Assembly: GCA_947561395.2 (NCBI GenBank)
Contig: OX387188.1
Span: 13,541,229-13,605,228, forward strand
Source of the DNA: Buxus sempervirens
Taxonomy: Eukaryota > Streptophyta > Magnoliopsida > Buxales > Buxaceae
Direction of reading: 5' to 3'
DNA: 64,000 nucleotides
The position numbers were made by a program, and so were the translations under genes. Of the stretch, positions 12,263 to 25,509 are shown piece by piece; position 1 is the stretch's first letter; each line of letters begins with the position of its first letter. The notes beneath the pieces are model-generated. The model made no database searches, was not told the DNA's origin, and was given only the letters and a program-made list of their open reading frames with translations.

Positions 12263-13057
12263 TGTTGGGAAAATTTCTTTTCGCTTATGACAATTGGATG
12301 ACAAAGTGTCATTAGTTCTAATGAAATTCTTTAAAGTGTGGTGTAGCAAGTAAGTGAAGAAAAGATTCATGAATTGATTAAGTAAAATCTGAACATTGTG
12401 TTGTATTAAGGATGCTACAAACAGGTTTAGTGGTAACCTGTTGCAGCTACGCCTATAATAGAATCTGGGTTTGAAAATGACCTCTGTTACGATTCTGTTA
12501 GGTGGTTAAAACTTTTCTGTTAGTGGGTTATTGGTTAGTTATGGCTGCTGTTAATACTAAGATAAAAGGAGATCTGGAGAATGGAAGAGGGACTTTTTCG
12601 AACAAGAAAGTCTTGGGAGAAAGAGAAGAGCTCGATAGATCAGAGAGGTGATGCAAAGCTGATTGATTGCTTAAAGAACTAATTGAAGCTTTGGAGATTA
12701 GCTTATTCAGATCTGGAACTGATCTGAAATCACAATCTGAACCAATTCAAGGTGTGCTCGTGGATTCTTGAAGTTGTCAAGATGGTTGGAGAAATCAAAA
12801 GCTGTGGATTGATTTGTTGTAGAATCAACTAAGAGTGAGATTTATCTTAGATGTGATTTCTTGTAAATCTAACACTCTTGTATTCATCATTTCATAGTAT
12901 ATTGGTTTTTCAGGCTTGATCTTCCTAAAAGGGACCCAAGGTTTTACCTAGATGGAAGTCTAGGGTTTCCTCGTATAATTCTTATGTTGCTTTACTATTT
13001 TGTTAATTGTTTGTGTTCAAGATTCATAGAGAAAGGGCCTCAGATTTAGAAATCTCA
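12263..13057 (+). repeat. 5' LTR of the TR-GAG element
   Basis: 795 bp, TGTTGGGAAAAT to GAAATCTCA. It matches the two outer pieces of the 3' LTR (29998-30433 and 35255-35517) closely but with scattered differences, so the insertion is not very recent. GATAAAAGG near 12560 is a weak TATA candidate. Confidence 0.9.
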
Positions 13058-13058
13058 A

Positions 13059-13074
13059 TTGGTATCAGAGCCAC
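13059..13074 (+). promoter_or_regulatory. Primer binding site (initiator tRNA-Met type)
   Basis: TTGGTATCAGAGCCAC immediately follows the 5' LTR. TGGTATCAGAGC is the standard plant copia primer site, complementary to the 3' end of initiator tRNA-Met. Confidence 0.9.
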
Positions 13075-14147
13075 TCCACTCTAATATGTTTAAAGAGTGA
13101 GATCTTGGTTCTCTATGGCCTATAATAAAAAAGGGGCTTCTTCCACCAGGCTACCCCTCTTTGATGGGTCAAATTACGACTGTTGGAAGGCAAGAATGCG
13201 TGCTTATCCGAAGTCTTTAGATGAGAGAATCTGATAGTCTGTTGTGAATGGGTATGAAGCACCAACAGAAGATAATCAAGGTGTAGTTGTACCAAAGACT
13301 TATGATAAGTGGAGTAGAGGGGATTTTGACAACTGTAGCTTGAATTACAAGGCTATTGATGCCTTATTTAGTGCGGTCACTATTGAGGAATTAAGAAGAA
13401 TCTCAACCTATGAAATTGCAAAAGAGGCTTGGGACATTTTAGAGATTGCTCTTGAAGGTACAGCAGCTGTCAAATTGTCTCGTTTACAGTGTCTAACCAC
13501 TGCTTTTGAAACAATTCATATGGATGAAGAAGAGAGTTTTGATCAATTTTATTCTAGGTTGAATGATATTGTCAATACTAGCTTCAATTAGGAGAAAAGA
13601 TTTCTACCTCCAAAATTGAGAGAAAGATTCTAAGATTTCTACCTGAGAGATTTCAACCTAAAGTAACTGCCATTGAAGAAACAAAAGATGTTGATGCCAT
13701 GAAGGTAGAAGAATTAGTTGGGTCTTTACAAACTTTTGAAGCAAATCTGAAAATTTCCAAGAAACAAAAAGGAATTGCTTTTAATAGTACAAAAGAGGAT
13801 ATTGGAGATGATTCAGATGATGATCTTGAGGAATTGTTCTTACTTGCAAAAAGGTTCAAAAGATTCTTCAAGAAAAAGCAACCATCTACTTTATCCATGA
13901 AGCCCCAGAAGTTCAGATCTGAGAAGAAGAATAGTGAAACAAGAACAGAAAATAAGAGAAGGAATCTGAAGGGAATACAATGTTATAAATGCCAAGGTTT
14001 TGGACATGTAGCTGCTGATTGTCCTAATAAAATGTCCAAAAAGAGTAATATACTGAAAGCTACATGGGATGACAGTAATGACAATGAAACCTCTGACTCT
14101 GAAAATGAAGAAATTCAAGAAAAATTCATTGCTTTTATAGTCATAGT

Positions 14148-17100
14148 TGTAACGCCCCGAATCCGGGTCTCTTTTTTTCTTCATTTTGACTCGGATCAAG
14201 GCATTAACTTGTGGTACATTACAATCAGTTCAAATATAAGGAAATAAAGAACTAAGATTTATCAGAGTACTAGGAAGCTTAAATCATTTATTAGAAGCTA
14301 AATCATCCGATTACATTCACTAATTAAATGAAAGGCAACTACAAATTTAACTAATTCTTAATATCCTACACAATCATCTATTACGATTCCAATAAAATAA
14401 ATACAGCTATATAAAATCATCCTACTCTTTTCATATGAAATTTCTAGACTTCAACCCACTATCTGTCTAACCCGTGGCGTCCTCTCCAAGATGACCTGAA
14501 AAGTAGAATATGAAGTGGGGGTGAGATACAACTATCTCAGTAGGTAACACATGCATGAGGAAAACAGTATATATATAGAAAATAACAGTGGTTTCATGCA
14601 CGGTAAAATAGGCGATTAATTACAGTCAATAAGATAAACGAATAATCACGATACAAACAAACATTTAATCAGTGCCGGAATTAAAAGAAGTTAATCATGC
14701 GTGTTTCATTTCAATTTAAAGGACAATGTATTATATTTCACGTTCCCATGGTTTCTGGTTTATTTTCTGTAGTGTCTTCTTAAGAGCAGTTCCACATTTT
14801 ATTCATGATTCCATAATATTCCATTTTAACAGTTCACATAAATCATAGCAGTTCTGTTCAATTACGACATTTCAATATTTCCTTTTAAATAATAATCCAT
14901 CAACCTGAGAATTAATCATTATATCAGTAATAAAAACCAACCTTCAGGTAGTAGCCTATCTCTACCATAGAACGCAAACACGTAGTATCCACACAAGCTC
15001 CGCAGGAGAATGCACATCTCTAAGACTACAGGTACCCCCTGCAGGAGACAGCATAACTCTACCGCAGGATGTGAACACCTAGCATCTACCTCTACCGTAA
15101 GAGATAGCTTCCTCACCTTCCAGTGGTAACTCACACACCCATCCTCCATGTGGGATGCAATCACGCATAATCACATCTCCCCCACATGAGGTATCTCTCC
15201 TGTAGGATGCAATCCATCGGAAATACATCTGCCCCACAGGAGGTAATGAATCTCTCCCGCAGGAGGTAATGTCTCCGCCACCAAGCGGGTTGGGTCTCCG
15301 CCACCAAGCGGGTTAGGGTCTCTGCCACCAAGCGGGTATCTCTGCCACCAAGCAGGTTAGGGTCTCCGCCACCAAGCGGGTTAGGGTCTCCGCCACCAAG
15401 CGGGTATCTCTGCCACCAAGCAGGTTAGGGTCTCCGCCACCAAGCGGGTATCTCTGCCACCAAGCAGGTTAGGGTCTCCGCCACCAAGCGGGTATCTCTG
15501 CCACCAAGCAGGTTATTTATAAAACTGGCCACCAAGCCATCACAGATAATTCTCAATTCCATTATTATTTATAACATATTAGGTTCATGCTCAAAGTCCA
15601 GTTCTAAATAGTTTCCCCAGTTTATTAATCATAATATTTTGTTTAGTATATATAAAAATATCTTCAGCATGATAACCCAATTTAGTGTCAGGTAGATATT
15701 TACTTAAGTAAGAAATTTGATGCATAACACGTACGCTAGAGTGCGGTTCTAATCATGTATTAATTACATTAATACTCAATTGTTTAATAGTATAGGTGAG
15801 TGGTTTTTAAGGTAATAGAATTTAATTAAGATTCGGTTATAATATAAAAATTATTCAAGTTTGGATACAGTGGGAGGAATTCACGTACATAGCATGATTT
15901 TAATTTGGTTTGTGTTTTTCAAGTTATTAAGGTTTAGTCATGGTCAAAAGAGACAAATAGAAGTATTTAGGTTTTAGTTTAAGTCAAATAAAGTAAAAAG
16001 GGAGTTATTACAAATGAGTGTTATTGACTAAATTTTAATAAAAATTATTAACAATTAGGCTTGTAATGATTACAAGCCCTTTTTGTGTATTTGGACGATT
16101 TGGTCGCCTAGGCGAAGTTAGGCGACCTAGGTGAGCGGTTCTTTTATTTTAATTGTGATTTTCTTCTAACACGAGCGCCGATCGTCCGTCACTCGGCGGT
16201 CTCGGGCGCTCCAAATTTTTAACTAACGCCGAACATCGCCTAGGAGCGCTGAGTGCAGGCGAGCTCGGCGCTCTAACCAAAACGACGAACGGAGTTTCGA
16301 AAACTAATTTTTTGTATTCAAATTGCTTCTAACATTCATATAAACATACAATCAATCTATCTACATACTTATATAACCATAAATCATGCAATCGAATCGA
16401 ATAAACTGTAGGAAATCAAAACGAACGAGAAAACGGTGCTACCTACCTCCGTCCGCTCAAATCCTTTCTTCTTCCAACCAGAGACTTCCTCTCCTCTTCG
16501 CAGGCAAGAGACGTTCCAGGAATGGTGAGGAACCAGAGATATGCCCTCTTCCTCCTTCTTCTCGGTCTCCCTTTCTCTCTCTCGTTCTTCTTCTCTTCCG
16601 CCGCAGCCTCCAACTTCAACGCATAAGGCATCCTACGAATACAACTAAAACTATTCAACCCTATTTTATTCTTCCTTGATCCCACGTATCTCCCTAGGAT
16701 CAGGTTCCATACTCATCCACCCATTAGACTTAATAAGGACCGTTAATCCATACTTAACTCGATATCTCGCGATCCAACGGTCAGATCTGCGTCAAACTCC
16801 AGATCTCCCCTATCAGTGTGATCATCTATAATTATAATTAATATCCTTCAATAAAATTCTCATTTCCTCGACTTCAGGCTTCAAATCAAACATAATTACC
16901 AATATGCCATTATTCCAATTACTAAGCTTTAAATATCATTGTTAATAGACAATCTAAACCCCAATTTAAATCTATTAGTATTTCTCAAGTCTAATAACAA
17001 ATTTTAATTAATGTATTTAATTATTTTACCGTTAATTAATGTGAATTGACCGAAATACCCTTCTCTCAATATTTTCACATCTACCCATTCAATTTTTTCC

Positions 17101-17281
17101 GAAATTTCCAAGTTTATTCTCTTTGTCATTATTAGTCCGTTATAAATCCCGAATGAATTATAAGTACCGCAAATCATTCCTTTATATTAAATCCCCAATT
17201 TATTTTGACAAATTCATTGACACTCCAAATATTCGTATTAAATTTTTATTTATTTATTTAGTGAAAATTCGGGGTTTTACA
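14148..17281 (-). mobile_element. T6: complete T-class solo LTR inside gag
   Basis: 3134 bp with TSD atagt (14143-14147 and 17282-17286). Minus-strand ends TGTAAAACCCCGAATTTT (from 17281) and CCGGATTCGGGGCGTTACA (to 14148). Intron-like segment 14496-16446 (1951 bp) with donor GGAG|GTAGGTAGCACC and acceptor CTTTTCAG|GTCATC. The donor arm (16436-16446) pairs with 14540-14550 (GTGTTACCTAC in sense), with one wobble. This copy has GTAGGT instead of GTAAGT, and the partner changes with it. GC-rich palindromic block at 16095-16275. No primer site, polypurine tract or coding domain, hence solo LTR. Confidence 0.9.
15271..15515. repeat. CCACCAAGCGGGT minisatellite in the T6 intron
   Basis: About eleven units of alternating length (about 21-24 bp) on the theme TCTCCGCCACCAAGCGGGTTA, arranged partly as higher-order pairs (GCGGG and GCAGG versions alternate). 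It lies in the 3' half of the intron. Confidence 0.95.
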
Positions 17282-17926
17282 ATAGTAAATTTAGATACCG
17301 AATCCCCTAGTGAGTACAGTGAAGATGATGAATCTAAAGAGAATTGTGATCTTCAAGAAGCCTATAATCTTCCCTACAAGGAATTTCACAAACTTCAAAA
17401 AAAGAGTAAGAGAATTTCACTTCAACTAAAGGGTTTTGAAAAAGAAAAAGAAGCATGCATTGTAAAATCCTGAAATTTTAATAACATTAAAATTTTGAAC
17501 ATTAAAATTTTGGAGTTTATGTTTGATAATTTATTTAATTGATGGAAATTTCAGATATGGAGAAAAGAAGGTTCTTTAAAAGAAGAGTTTTAAAAAATAA
17601 TAATAGTAAATAATAATAATTAAGATATAATGGATTATTAAAATGGTAAAATTAATATTAATTTTATTGGCTGGGTTTTGATGGCTGAGATTTACTGAGA
17701 AAAAAAAATGTTATCTAAGGAAGTAGTTGTTACATTTTACAGCTAGGTAATTAATAATATTTTAATGGAATGTAGGTGTTTTATTTAAAGTTATAGTGTA
17801 GATGGCATGGTGGCATGGCAAAGCACGTGATCGCATGTTTAAAAGAGTTGAATAGGTAGGGATCCCTGGGTAGGCGAGCATACAGCAGATTGTGAGTTAA
17901 AAATTGGGTGAGCTCCAATTGCAGTT

Positions 17927-17934
17927 TATAAAAG
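17927..17934 (+). promoter_or_regulatory. TATA box of T7
   Basis: TATAAAAG in GTTTATAAAAGGGTCG. Its position and strand orient the whole T class, because T12 (41881-41888, minus) and T13 (45093-45100, minus) have one 300-455 bp from the same end. Confidence 0.7.
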
Positions 17935-19768
17935 GGTCGAAATGCATTTGAGCAAGGTTAGTCGAATTGTTTCTGGAGAATTCAGAAGAACTGAAGCTGA
18001 ACCAAATTATTTGGAGGAAGAAGAAAGTCTAATTGAAGGAGAAATTACATCTGGTCGGTGGAGGTAATTGGGAGTAATCTGAGAATCTAATGGTTGAGTT
18101 GCTGCAGAAGATCGTTCAGTTCATTGGTTGATCTCATGGAGATCTGGTAAGTGTATTTTAGATCTGATTGGTGTGAGAAAATAGAGAGAAATTAGGATCT
18201 GGATTTGATTTGAGCAGATCTGATCTTGTTGATGAAACAGGGAGTGATCGGCAATCAAATTGGGAAATGCTAAATTGTTGAGATCGGAGGTGGATTCAGA
18301 GAACTCAAGCTGTGAAAGGAAGCTAGATTCCGGAGGGTTTGTCTGCATTGGAAATGGTAGGAGCTAAGCGGCGGACACTTTGCTGTTGGAGAATTCAGCA
18401 TCTGAAATTCGGTGGAGATTCAATCATTTTAGGTGCTGATCTCAGAGAGATTAGAGACCAATTAGTCTCTGGTTTGATCTTCCGGAGGTGTTATGATCAG
18501 AAGATTGTGAGATCTTAAGAGTTGTTCATCAGCACAAGTAATTAGCACCTTCTAAAACTCATGCTTTTGTGTGGATTTTGGTCTCTCTGAAAAAAATTAG
18601 AATTGTTTTGAACGAATCTGAAATTCTGTTCACAATTATTGATTTCTTTGAGCAGATTTTATATTCAAGTTTAGTTAATCTATTCACCTATATTTATTAG
18701 AATTGTAGGGAAGTTAAAAATAGCACCAAGTATTCATAGAATTGTTGGGAGGCAACATACTAAGGTTGGGTTATAATTTTTCTGCAGCAAGTGATTTGGG
18801 TCTCCTTTGAACTTGTTGTTGGTGACAAAACCTATGTTATTACCCCACCTAAATTCTTAAAGTTTAAATTGAGATTTCAGATCTATAGTAATTTATGGGA
18901 ATTAGAATAACAACAAATAATGAGTATGAATTGATAATGGGATCTATTAGTAGAGGTTAGACAAATCTGATTTTTCTAGCTATAAGAAATTTTTCTAATT
19001 AGAGAATTTTTTTTAGAAGAATTGAGATGAATAAGTAGTTGCTGGTCAAATTTATCTAGGAATCACTTTAGAAGAATGAAATAAAGACAATCAACGGAAT
19101 TGGGGAAATAACCAAAGCCGAAATTAGAATTATAAAATGAGATGATTCTTCTAGGAGAATATACTGTTTAAGATTCAAAATAAGCAACACCAAACTGATT
19201 TTATTGACAAGGTTGAATTCTGAATTTTCTAAGGACTATAATTAGATGCTAGTCTAAGGAATTTAAGTAGGTACTAGTGATGTTACATGAAGATTATTAA
19301 TTGATAATTTGAGTAAGCTAAATGTGTAGTTAGATCAATGGAAATATTAGGCATTATTCCTAGAGCTTAACTAAAGATTAATTATATTCTGAAATTGTTT
19401 AAAACTTAGAAACTCTACAGCAACTTCAAGTAAGTGAACCATGAAACTTTAGAAATAAATACTAAGGAAAGAACTTATAAAATTTTATCTGAACTAATAG
19501 AAATAATTGAACAAAAACTTTACTGATTTAAAGTACTTTTGTGATCCATATCTTATTACTGAACTTCAGATCGTGATTTTGTTGAACTGAATTTTATCGA
19601 AGGTTAGTTTGCTGAACAGAATTTATAAAAGAGGTTTCTTTGAGTTGTTTGTTTACACCGATTGTTTTGAATATTGTTCTTTGGTTTTGAATATACATTT
19701 GGAGTTCCATGGAGTATTGTTCTGATCCTAAGGGACCCATGATAAAGATGTTTTGTTTTTAGTATATA

Positions 19769-19856
19769 TTTGCTACCAGAGGTTGGTCTATTTGTTACCA
19801 GAGGTTGGTATATTTGCGACCAGAGGTTGGTCTATTTGCTACCAGAGGTTGGTTTA
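19769..19856. repeat. CTACCAGAGGTTGGT minisatellite in the T7 intron
   Basis: Four units of 22 bp (TTGCTACCAGAGGTTGGTCT type). The sequence is unrelated to the repeat in T6 but it lies at the matching place in the intron. Confidence 0.9.
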
Positions 19857-21614
19857 ATTGTTGAGTTTATTGTGTTGAAAGTCTAGCTTGTCCTGGATCC
19901 AGAGTCTAAGCTTAGTAATGTGATATGTTGACTTTATTGCTGTAATTGCATGGCCATGAGTGTTGCCATGACTAGAGTAGAGCAACCTGTGATCCTTGGT
20001 AGGCCGGGTTGTCAATGCTGAAACCCGGAATATGCCGGCATTGGATGACAAAGTTCCTTAGTAGGCAGTCATTTCAGAGTACCGAGTCTATATTGACCGG
20101 ACTATGTTCCAAGAGGCTTGGATGTCACTCAGGCATGTAAATTACCCAATATAAGTAAACTACATGATATTGGCCTCGATGTTTTGGTTTTATCGGTATT
20201 TGTAACTCCAATTGGTTCTGAGTGGCCCATGATAAACATTCAGCTTTCCGAAGATTATTATTTCATCAAAGTGTTGTTACCTGGTTATAAATGACTTTAA
20301 GGTTATATTTGTGATTTGATACTGACATTAATTGCTTGGCATACATGTTGAATTAAACTAGCTATATCATTTTTATCTGTTATATTATTGTGGGATTAGT
20401 CGGATTAATCATGTTATCATCATCGTTACCGGTGTATTATTCAATCCATGTTTCATAACTTTGAAAAAGGTATTTGTGCATGCATGTGCTACTTACTGGG
20501 ATATTCATATCTCATTCCGTATTGTTTTGTTTTGTTTTCAGCTGCTCTTGGAGAGGACGATACCTGCGGGTAGTTGCTCGGTTATATGAGTGTAGAGTTG
20601 TATTCTATTTTTACTATTTTAGTTTGGGATTATTTTAGTGCACTCTATTATATAGTTATTGTTGTATTCATGTTTTTTTCTTCACTCTGATATTGCGATC
20701 CTGTGTTATATATTAACCTCCAGAGATGAGTTATGGTTTCTCTACGTAACTCGGATCCGGGGCGTTACATGCATGAAGCAAAGAGAAGAGCTGGAAAGAA
20801 CGGTTTTGGAAGTACAAGTTAGAGAAGCTTACTTGATCTCTAAAGTCGATGAAGCTAAACTCAAGTGCAAGGAAGAATCTACTGTGATAGCTGACTTGAA
20901 AGGTAAATTTCCTTCTTGGAAAATGAAATCAGACTATCTAAATTGTCTTTCTCTAAATTTCCTGCAGGATCAAAGGCACTAGATGAAATGTTGGAGAGTC
21001 AAAGAAGAGATAAAGATCATAGTAGACTAGGACTTGTTGCTGAAAATTCACTGAACAAAGCATTCAAAGGAAAGGAAAAGATAATAGAGAAGGCACCTTC
21101 AAAAGAAACAAACTCTTCACAAGTCCAACCAAGCTCTAAGGCTCCATTGGGTAAAAGATTCTCACCTTTTTCTCGGATTAAAGTTCAATTTTCTGAAAAT
21201 AGGCATGACACTAGAAGGAAATCTGAGTTCAATTCCATCACATTCATACCTATATGCCATCATTGTGGAAGAAAAGGACACATTAGACCTAGATGCCATA
21301 TACTACATGGATTACACAAAGAGTATGTTGATAAGAAAAAATTTCAGACTTATCTAAAGTCAAATTTCTCCTTATATAACAGATTTCAAGCTCTCATGAA
21401 AGAAACTGAACTCTTGGGACATGAAATTCAGAATTTAAATAAGACCAAAAACCCTTCATTTTTTTCATCTAAATCTCAAGAGAGTGCACCTAAACCTAAG
21501 AATTCTGCAGGTAACACATATCTTAAAGGTTTGGTACCTAATGTAAGAGAAGTTTGGGTAAGAAAATCTAAACCTATGTGTCATGTTGGTGATGATATTT
21601 TCACAAAACTTTAG

Positions 21615-22936
21615 ATCAACAAAAATTTGAAACACTCAGGAAATCACTAGGAATATGCTCCATGGAAAATTAGGTATGTAAAAGTTTTGATACTCATTCC
21701 TTTTAACAATCAATGAACCATATATAAATCATAAGAATTGTTCTGTTTTGTACACTAAATTATTTCCTAAAGTTCATTAATAAATGAGAAAGGTCATAGA
21801 AATTGGAGTGTTTATATTATCATATCCTTGAGTCCAAGTTTTTCTACTATTATTTTTTAATAATAAACATATAAAATACTTGTAGTCTCAAGAATTTCTT
21901 GGACATAAATTCTATTTAGCCTTTTGTGCTTATTGGAGAAGTGAATTTCTGAAAAGGCAATCTCATAAGGTAGATTGAAAGTCACCTGAGCCACACAAAA
22001 AAATTTTGAGTGAGAACGAGGGATGAGCTGTAAACCCCAAACATCCTGAATTCATTAAAAAAGAAAGAGGCAAAAATGGGAAGGCTACCTATCTTTAATG
22101 AGTATAAGCCTTGAAGAATACCACAACTCCTTTGATTCAAAAGGTAGAAAAATTAAAAACAAGTATTCACTATTTCTGTACCTCATTAATAATAGCCCAT
22201 ATTGAAAAGACTCACATGGATATTACATATCTCACTCACACTAAACCATTTCTATGAAATTTAAGCTCATACATGATGAATGGTATGTGTTTTGATCAAG
22301 TGTGTTTGAAAGAACAATCTTATATATTTCTCATTAGTAATTGATTGTTAAAGTGAATCAGTAGATGATTTTTTATATACTTAATCAATTTTATATGAGC
22401 AATAATGTCAATGATTTATTGATTTGTTTTAATTTTTGATCATCTAAATGTGTTGTGGTAATATTACTTTTAAAGTATTTGGATTTGACATCATTTTAAG
22501 AGTTTAATAATGTCAATATGTGGCCAAAATCTGGATTTCTTTAAATTTGCACAAAGATTGCACTGTATGTGTGTCATGTAACCTCAATAGGTTATAGGGT
22601 CTTTTCTGGGTACCTTTGAATAGGCTACACCCTGCTGTCTAAGAAAAATTGATTTGGGTTACTCAATCTAAGTACCATGTAACCTGTCTTAGGTTACATC
22701 TAATAATCTTGGTAGCTTCTTGTAGCTACACAAGGGTGAGGTATATAAGGGCATTAAACTCACTTTCTCCTCTACTCGACTAAACGTGAGAGAAGAAACA
22801 AAAAGGGGAAATCAAGCTTGGGTACGACTCTCCTTGGGGTTCTTCTTGAAATCAATCGAGTGTTCCTTGCAGCCTTATTCTTGATCATTCATCTTTGAAG
22901 ACTCTTCATTAAAGAACAAATTGAAGGTATGCTGAA
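21615..22936 (+). other. TR-GAG non-coding spacer with an internal promoter-like stretch
   Basis: No open frame of note. At 22560-22700 two inverted words of the type TAACCT...AGGTTA occur (about 22579-22596 and 22679-22698). TATATAAG at 22742-22749 is followed by a pyrimidine-rich, leader-like sequence, then GAAG|GTATGC at 22926, then (beyond T8) a T-rich intron-like stretch. This resembles a plant promoter with a 5'-UTR intron. It could be a captured host promoter or a normal part of this element family. Confidence 0.4.
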
Positions 22937-25509
22937 TGTAACGGCCCGGATCCAGGTTTATTTAAACACATAAACGCAAATCTGGTTCGTTAGGGAAAAT
23001 GGCCCAAAACAACAATTCCAGACTTAAACAATTTCATTTATTATATCAGAGTGCGAAAATAAAAACATCTTTCAGAAAACATGGAATTAAACCACCAAAA
23101 TAATCCATTAGTATTTCATCTATAAAGTCTGGAAAGGTTCAACTAAATAAAATAAATAACATCCACCAAGGGTGTGGAGTAAAGATACTAATAATCCTTC
23201 AAATGTCATCAAAATCCTCAAATAAAAATACTAAAGTTAATTCCTAAGAAAATAAATCTAAATATCTCTCCATGTCCTCCTAGACCTACACAGGAATGAA
23301 ATAGTCGTCTTCCTGGTAATCACAGTAATCCCCCGGAGTCTCTACCCCAGTAACGTCCTCTCCGGGAATATCTGAAAACAAAACCGATAAAACAATAATA
23401 TGATAAACAACATCTCAGTAAGCAGTCATGCAAATAGTCGACCACAATAAAATATGCAACGCTTAATCAGAATAATCACAATAAGATTCAAGACAACAAT
23501 AAAATACAATTTATCCACCTCATGGGACTCATGAAATAGTATACCAGAAAAAGAGAGTAGACATGTGCCAATATGCTACCTATCCGAATTACAATGGACC
23601 AGCCGCCCTGCAGTATGACTATTCAACACCAACGGAAGAACCCAACCATGAGTTAGCATGTACTGTCCAACCAATCCAGGAGTGGGTAACGTAGCGACCG
23701 ACCAATCCTGGAGCAGTACCATCCTCGAGATGATAGAATGCCTCAAACATAGAATTCAAACCTTTCTAATACACATTTCACTTACTAGCTATTCTATGAA
23801 TCCATATAACTGCTAAGCCCACTCAACGATGAGAAAACCAACTAGGGTAATGGACATACTTCTCAATAACACCCACCAAATACAGAACCTTATCTATATA
23901 ACCAAATCCGCCCATGCGGGAAACAATAAAACAGGCACCAGCCTTGTCACACCAATGATCCAAAACCAAAACAGAATGTACCAAGTCATATGTCCAAAAC
24001 TCCAGGTTTCAATGGGCCAATATGTCTTGAATGTGTATCGACTCCATCGACGCACAAAATACCTTCATATCACCCAAATACAGCTGTATGAACTCACAAA
24101 ACCAACCTTGGTTTAAAGTAAAATCTTTTGGAACAATGGAATCAAGTAAAAGTGCCTCTTTAGAAAACATCTAACCAAAATCTTTATAAAATTGAATTTT
24201 AAACATCCGCCAGTGCAAACGATTCCCAAATACCCCAATCTTGATGGTACATAGGTTAAAATTGGATAAAAACACTTCCGTAATGAAAACTAGGTTGAAA
24301 AGCCAACTTCCAAAAATCTGACAGACTGGTCGCTCGAGCGGCCAAGGGCTCTCGATTGGCCTTACACAATAAGTTGTTTCAGGGGAGATCACTCGAGCGA
24401 CTGTTCTAGCAACAGTTCAATCTGGGTAAAATTGCTCTTGGATTTTGAAATAAATACATAGGGCGCTCGAGCGACTGTTCTAGCGACAGTTCAATCTGGG
24501 TAAAATTGCTCTCGGGTTTTGAATATATACATAAGGCGCTAGAGCGACTGCTTAGGCGGCCCGATACGTGAAAAATCTGCAACTTTGCGAAATTCAACAA
24601 AAATTCCACAACTCAATATTCAATGCATCAAAACCATTCTAAAACACTTTATAAACATGCTAGAACAATTCCCAACAATTAAAACATCATAAATAACAAA
24701 AACAACGCATCCAATCACCAATTAACCACGTATATTGTCTAAACACGAATTTGTATTTTATGCAAGCGTCAAGGGACTACTTACCTAGTTTTAAGAACTT
24801 AAATCTTCTCTAAAAGCAACGAAATATCACCAAAATTATGCTCCAACAATCTCACAAGTTTTGATCTCGTCTTGGTTAAGAAAAATCATGTTTTTAGAAT
24901 CTAGCAACACATCTATCTCTCCAAAAACAGAACTTTCTCTTGACTTGCTCTTACCTGAGTTTTACTGCACGAAAATCTCCTTCTTCCTTCTCTAAAACTG
25001 CTCCAGCAAGTGCTTGAATATTAGGGTTTGATCACAAAGAAGCAACGAGATGAATAGAGGGAAAGAGATGGAACGTGCGGCTGTTGGTTTCTATGTTGGA
25101 CGTGAATTGCCTATTTTCATGCACATTAGGTTATTTTATTAGTTTTAGAGGTTTTTACCATATTGCCCTTCTTCATTAAATCAAACCATTCAACCCAACT
25201 AATCCTTGAACCAACTAAAATCAAGCCATTAAACCAACTAAACCTTTGGGTCAACCCACTCTCCTTGGGTTCGACCAACTCCCTTTATTTATTCTTATAC
25301 TTTAGTTAACTTTTCACTATAATAATTTGAATAATTATAATTAAACTTCTGCCTGGATTAAATAAAAAATTCTCACCTTATATTAGCTTTCCATGTTATC
25401 CTCCGGTGCATCTTGAACTCCTCCGGGTTGAACCAAAATTTCATCTCCTACATATTTATTAACCAATTAGTCTATTGATTTATTTATTACTAAAATCTGG
25501 GATTTTACA
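22937..25509 (-). mobile_element. T8: complete T-class solo LTR
   Basis: 2573 bp, TSD ctgaa (22932-22936 and 25510-25514). Minus-strand start TGTAAAATCCCAGATTTT, end CCGGGCCGTTACA. Intron-like segment 23372-24784 (1413 bp): donor CTAG|GTAAGTAGTCCC, acceptor GGTTTTGTTTTCAG|ATATTCC. The donor arm ends AGTC rather than the common AGCAC, and the partner at 23418-23427 reads GACTGCTTAC in sense, so the change is matched. GC-rich block with CTCGAGCG palindromes at 24320-24560. After the acceptor a frame ending EDDYFIPV-stop is open, as in T15. Confidence 0.9.
24393..24541. repeat. Two-copy 75-bp tandem duplication in T8
   Basis: Two copies of about 72-76 bp running from CGAGCGACTGTTCTAGC to a TACATA tail (24393-24467 and 24469-24541). 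They contain the GCGCTCGAGCG palindrome and so lie in the GC-rich block of the intron. Confidence 0.85.

Larger units (their letters stand above)
17461..20769 (+). mobile_element. T7: complete T-class solo LTR inside gag
   Basis: 3309 bp, TSD tgcat (17456-17460 and 20770-20774). Starts TGTAAAATCCTGAAATTT and ends CGGATCCGGGGCGTTACA. TATAAAAG at 17927-17934 gives the direction and a U3 of about 466 bp. Intron-like segment 18538-20541 (2004 bp): donor ACAA|GTAATTAGCACC, acceptor TTTTGTTTTCAG|CTGCTC. Donor arm 18538-18548 pairs with 20486-20496 (GTGCTACTTAC) with one mismatch. Exon-like part after the acceptor is 228 bp and starts with the family-wide GGAGAGGACG. No coding domain. Confidence 0.9.
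13115..21614 (+). pseudogene. Copia gag pseudogene split by T6 and T7
   Basis: Capsid/nucleocapsid gene of the TR-GAG element. ATG at 13115 begins MAYNKKGASS; the UBN2-type capsid region (SNYDCWK, later LEIALEGTAAVKLSRLQCL) follows. A CCHC knuckle CYKCQGFGHVAADC is encoded at 13981-14022. Then comes an acidic/coiled region, interrupted at 14147 by T6 (resumes 17287) and at 17460 by T7 (resumes 20775); removing each insert with one target copy restores the frame. A second knuckle CHHCGRKGHIRPRC is at 21255-21296, and the gene ends at 21614 just after VREVWVRKS, where autonomous relatives would run on into protease. Damage: adjacent stops TGA TAG at 13232-13237 (in place of a likely Trp-Gln), a one-base loss near 13588 and a frameshift near 20905-20918. 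Not functional. Confidence 0.85.

Noticed and set aside
15271..15515. CRISPR-like regular array
   Set aside because: Units are directly adjacent without unique spacers. It is a minisatellite in plant DNA.
14148..17281. T-class units as DNA transposons because TGTAA and TTACA mirror each other
   Set aside because: The mirror covers only about 11 bases with mismatches; TG...CA ends, 5-bp target copies and an internal TATA box fit LTRs better. No transposase.
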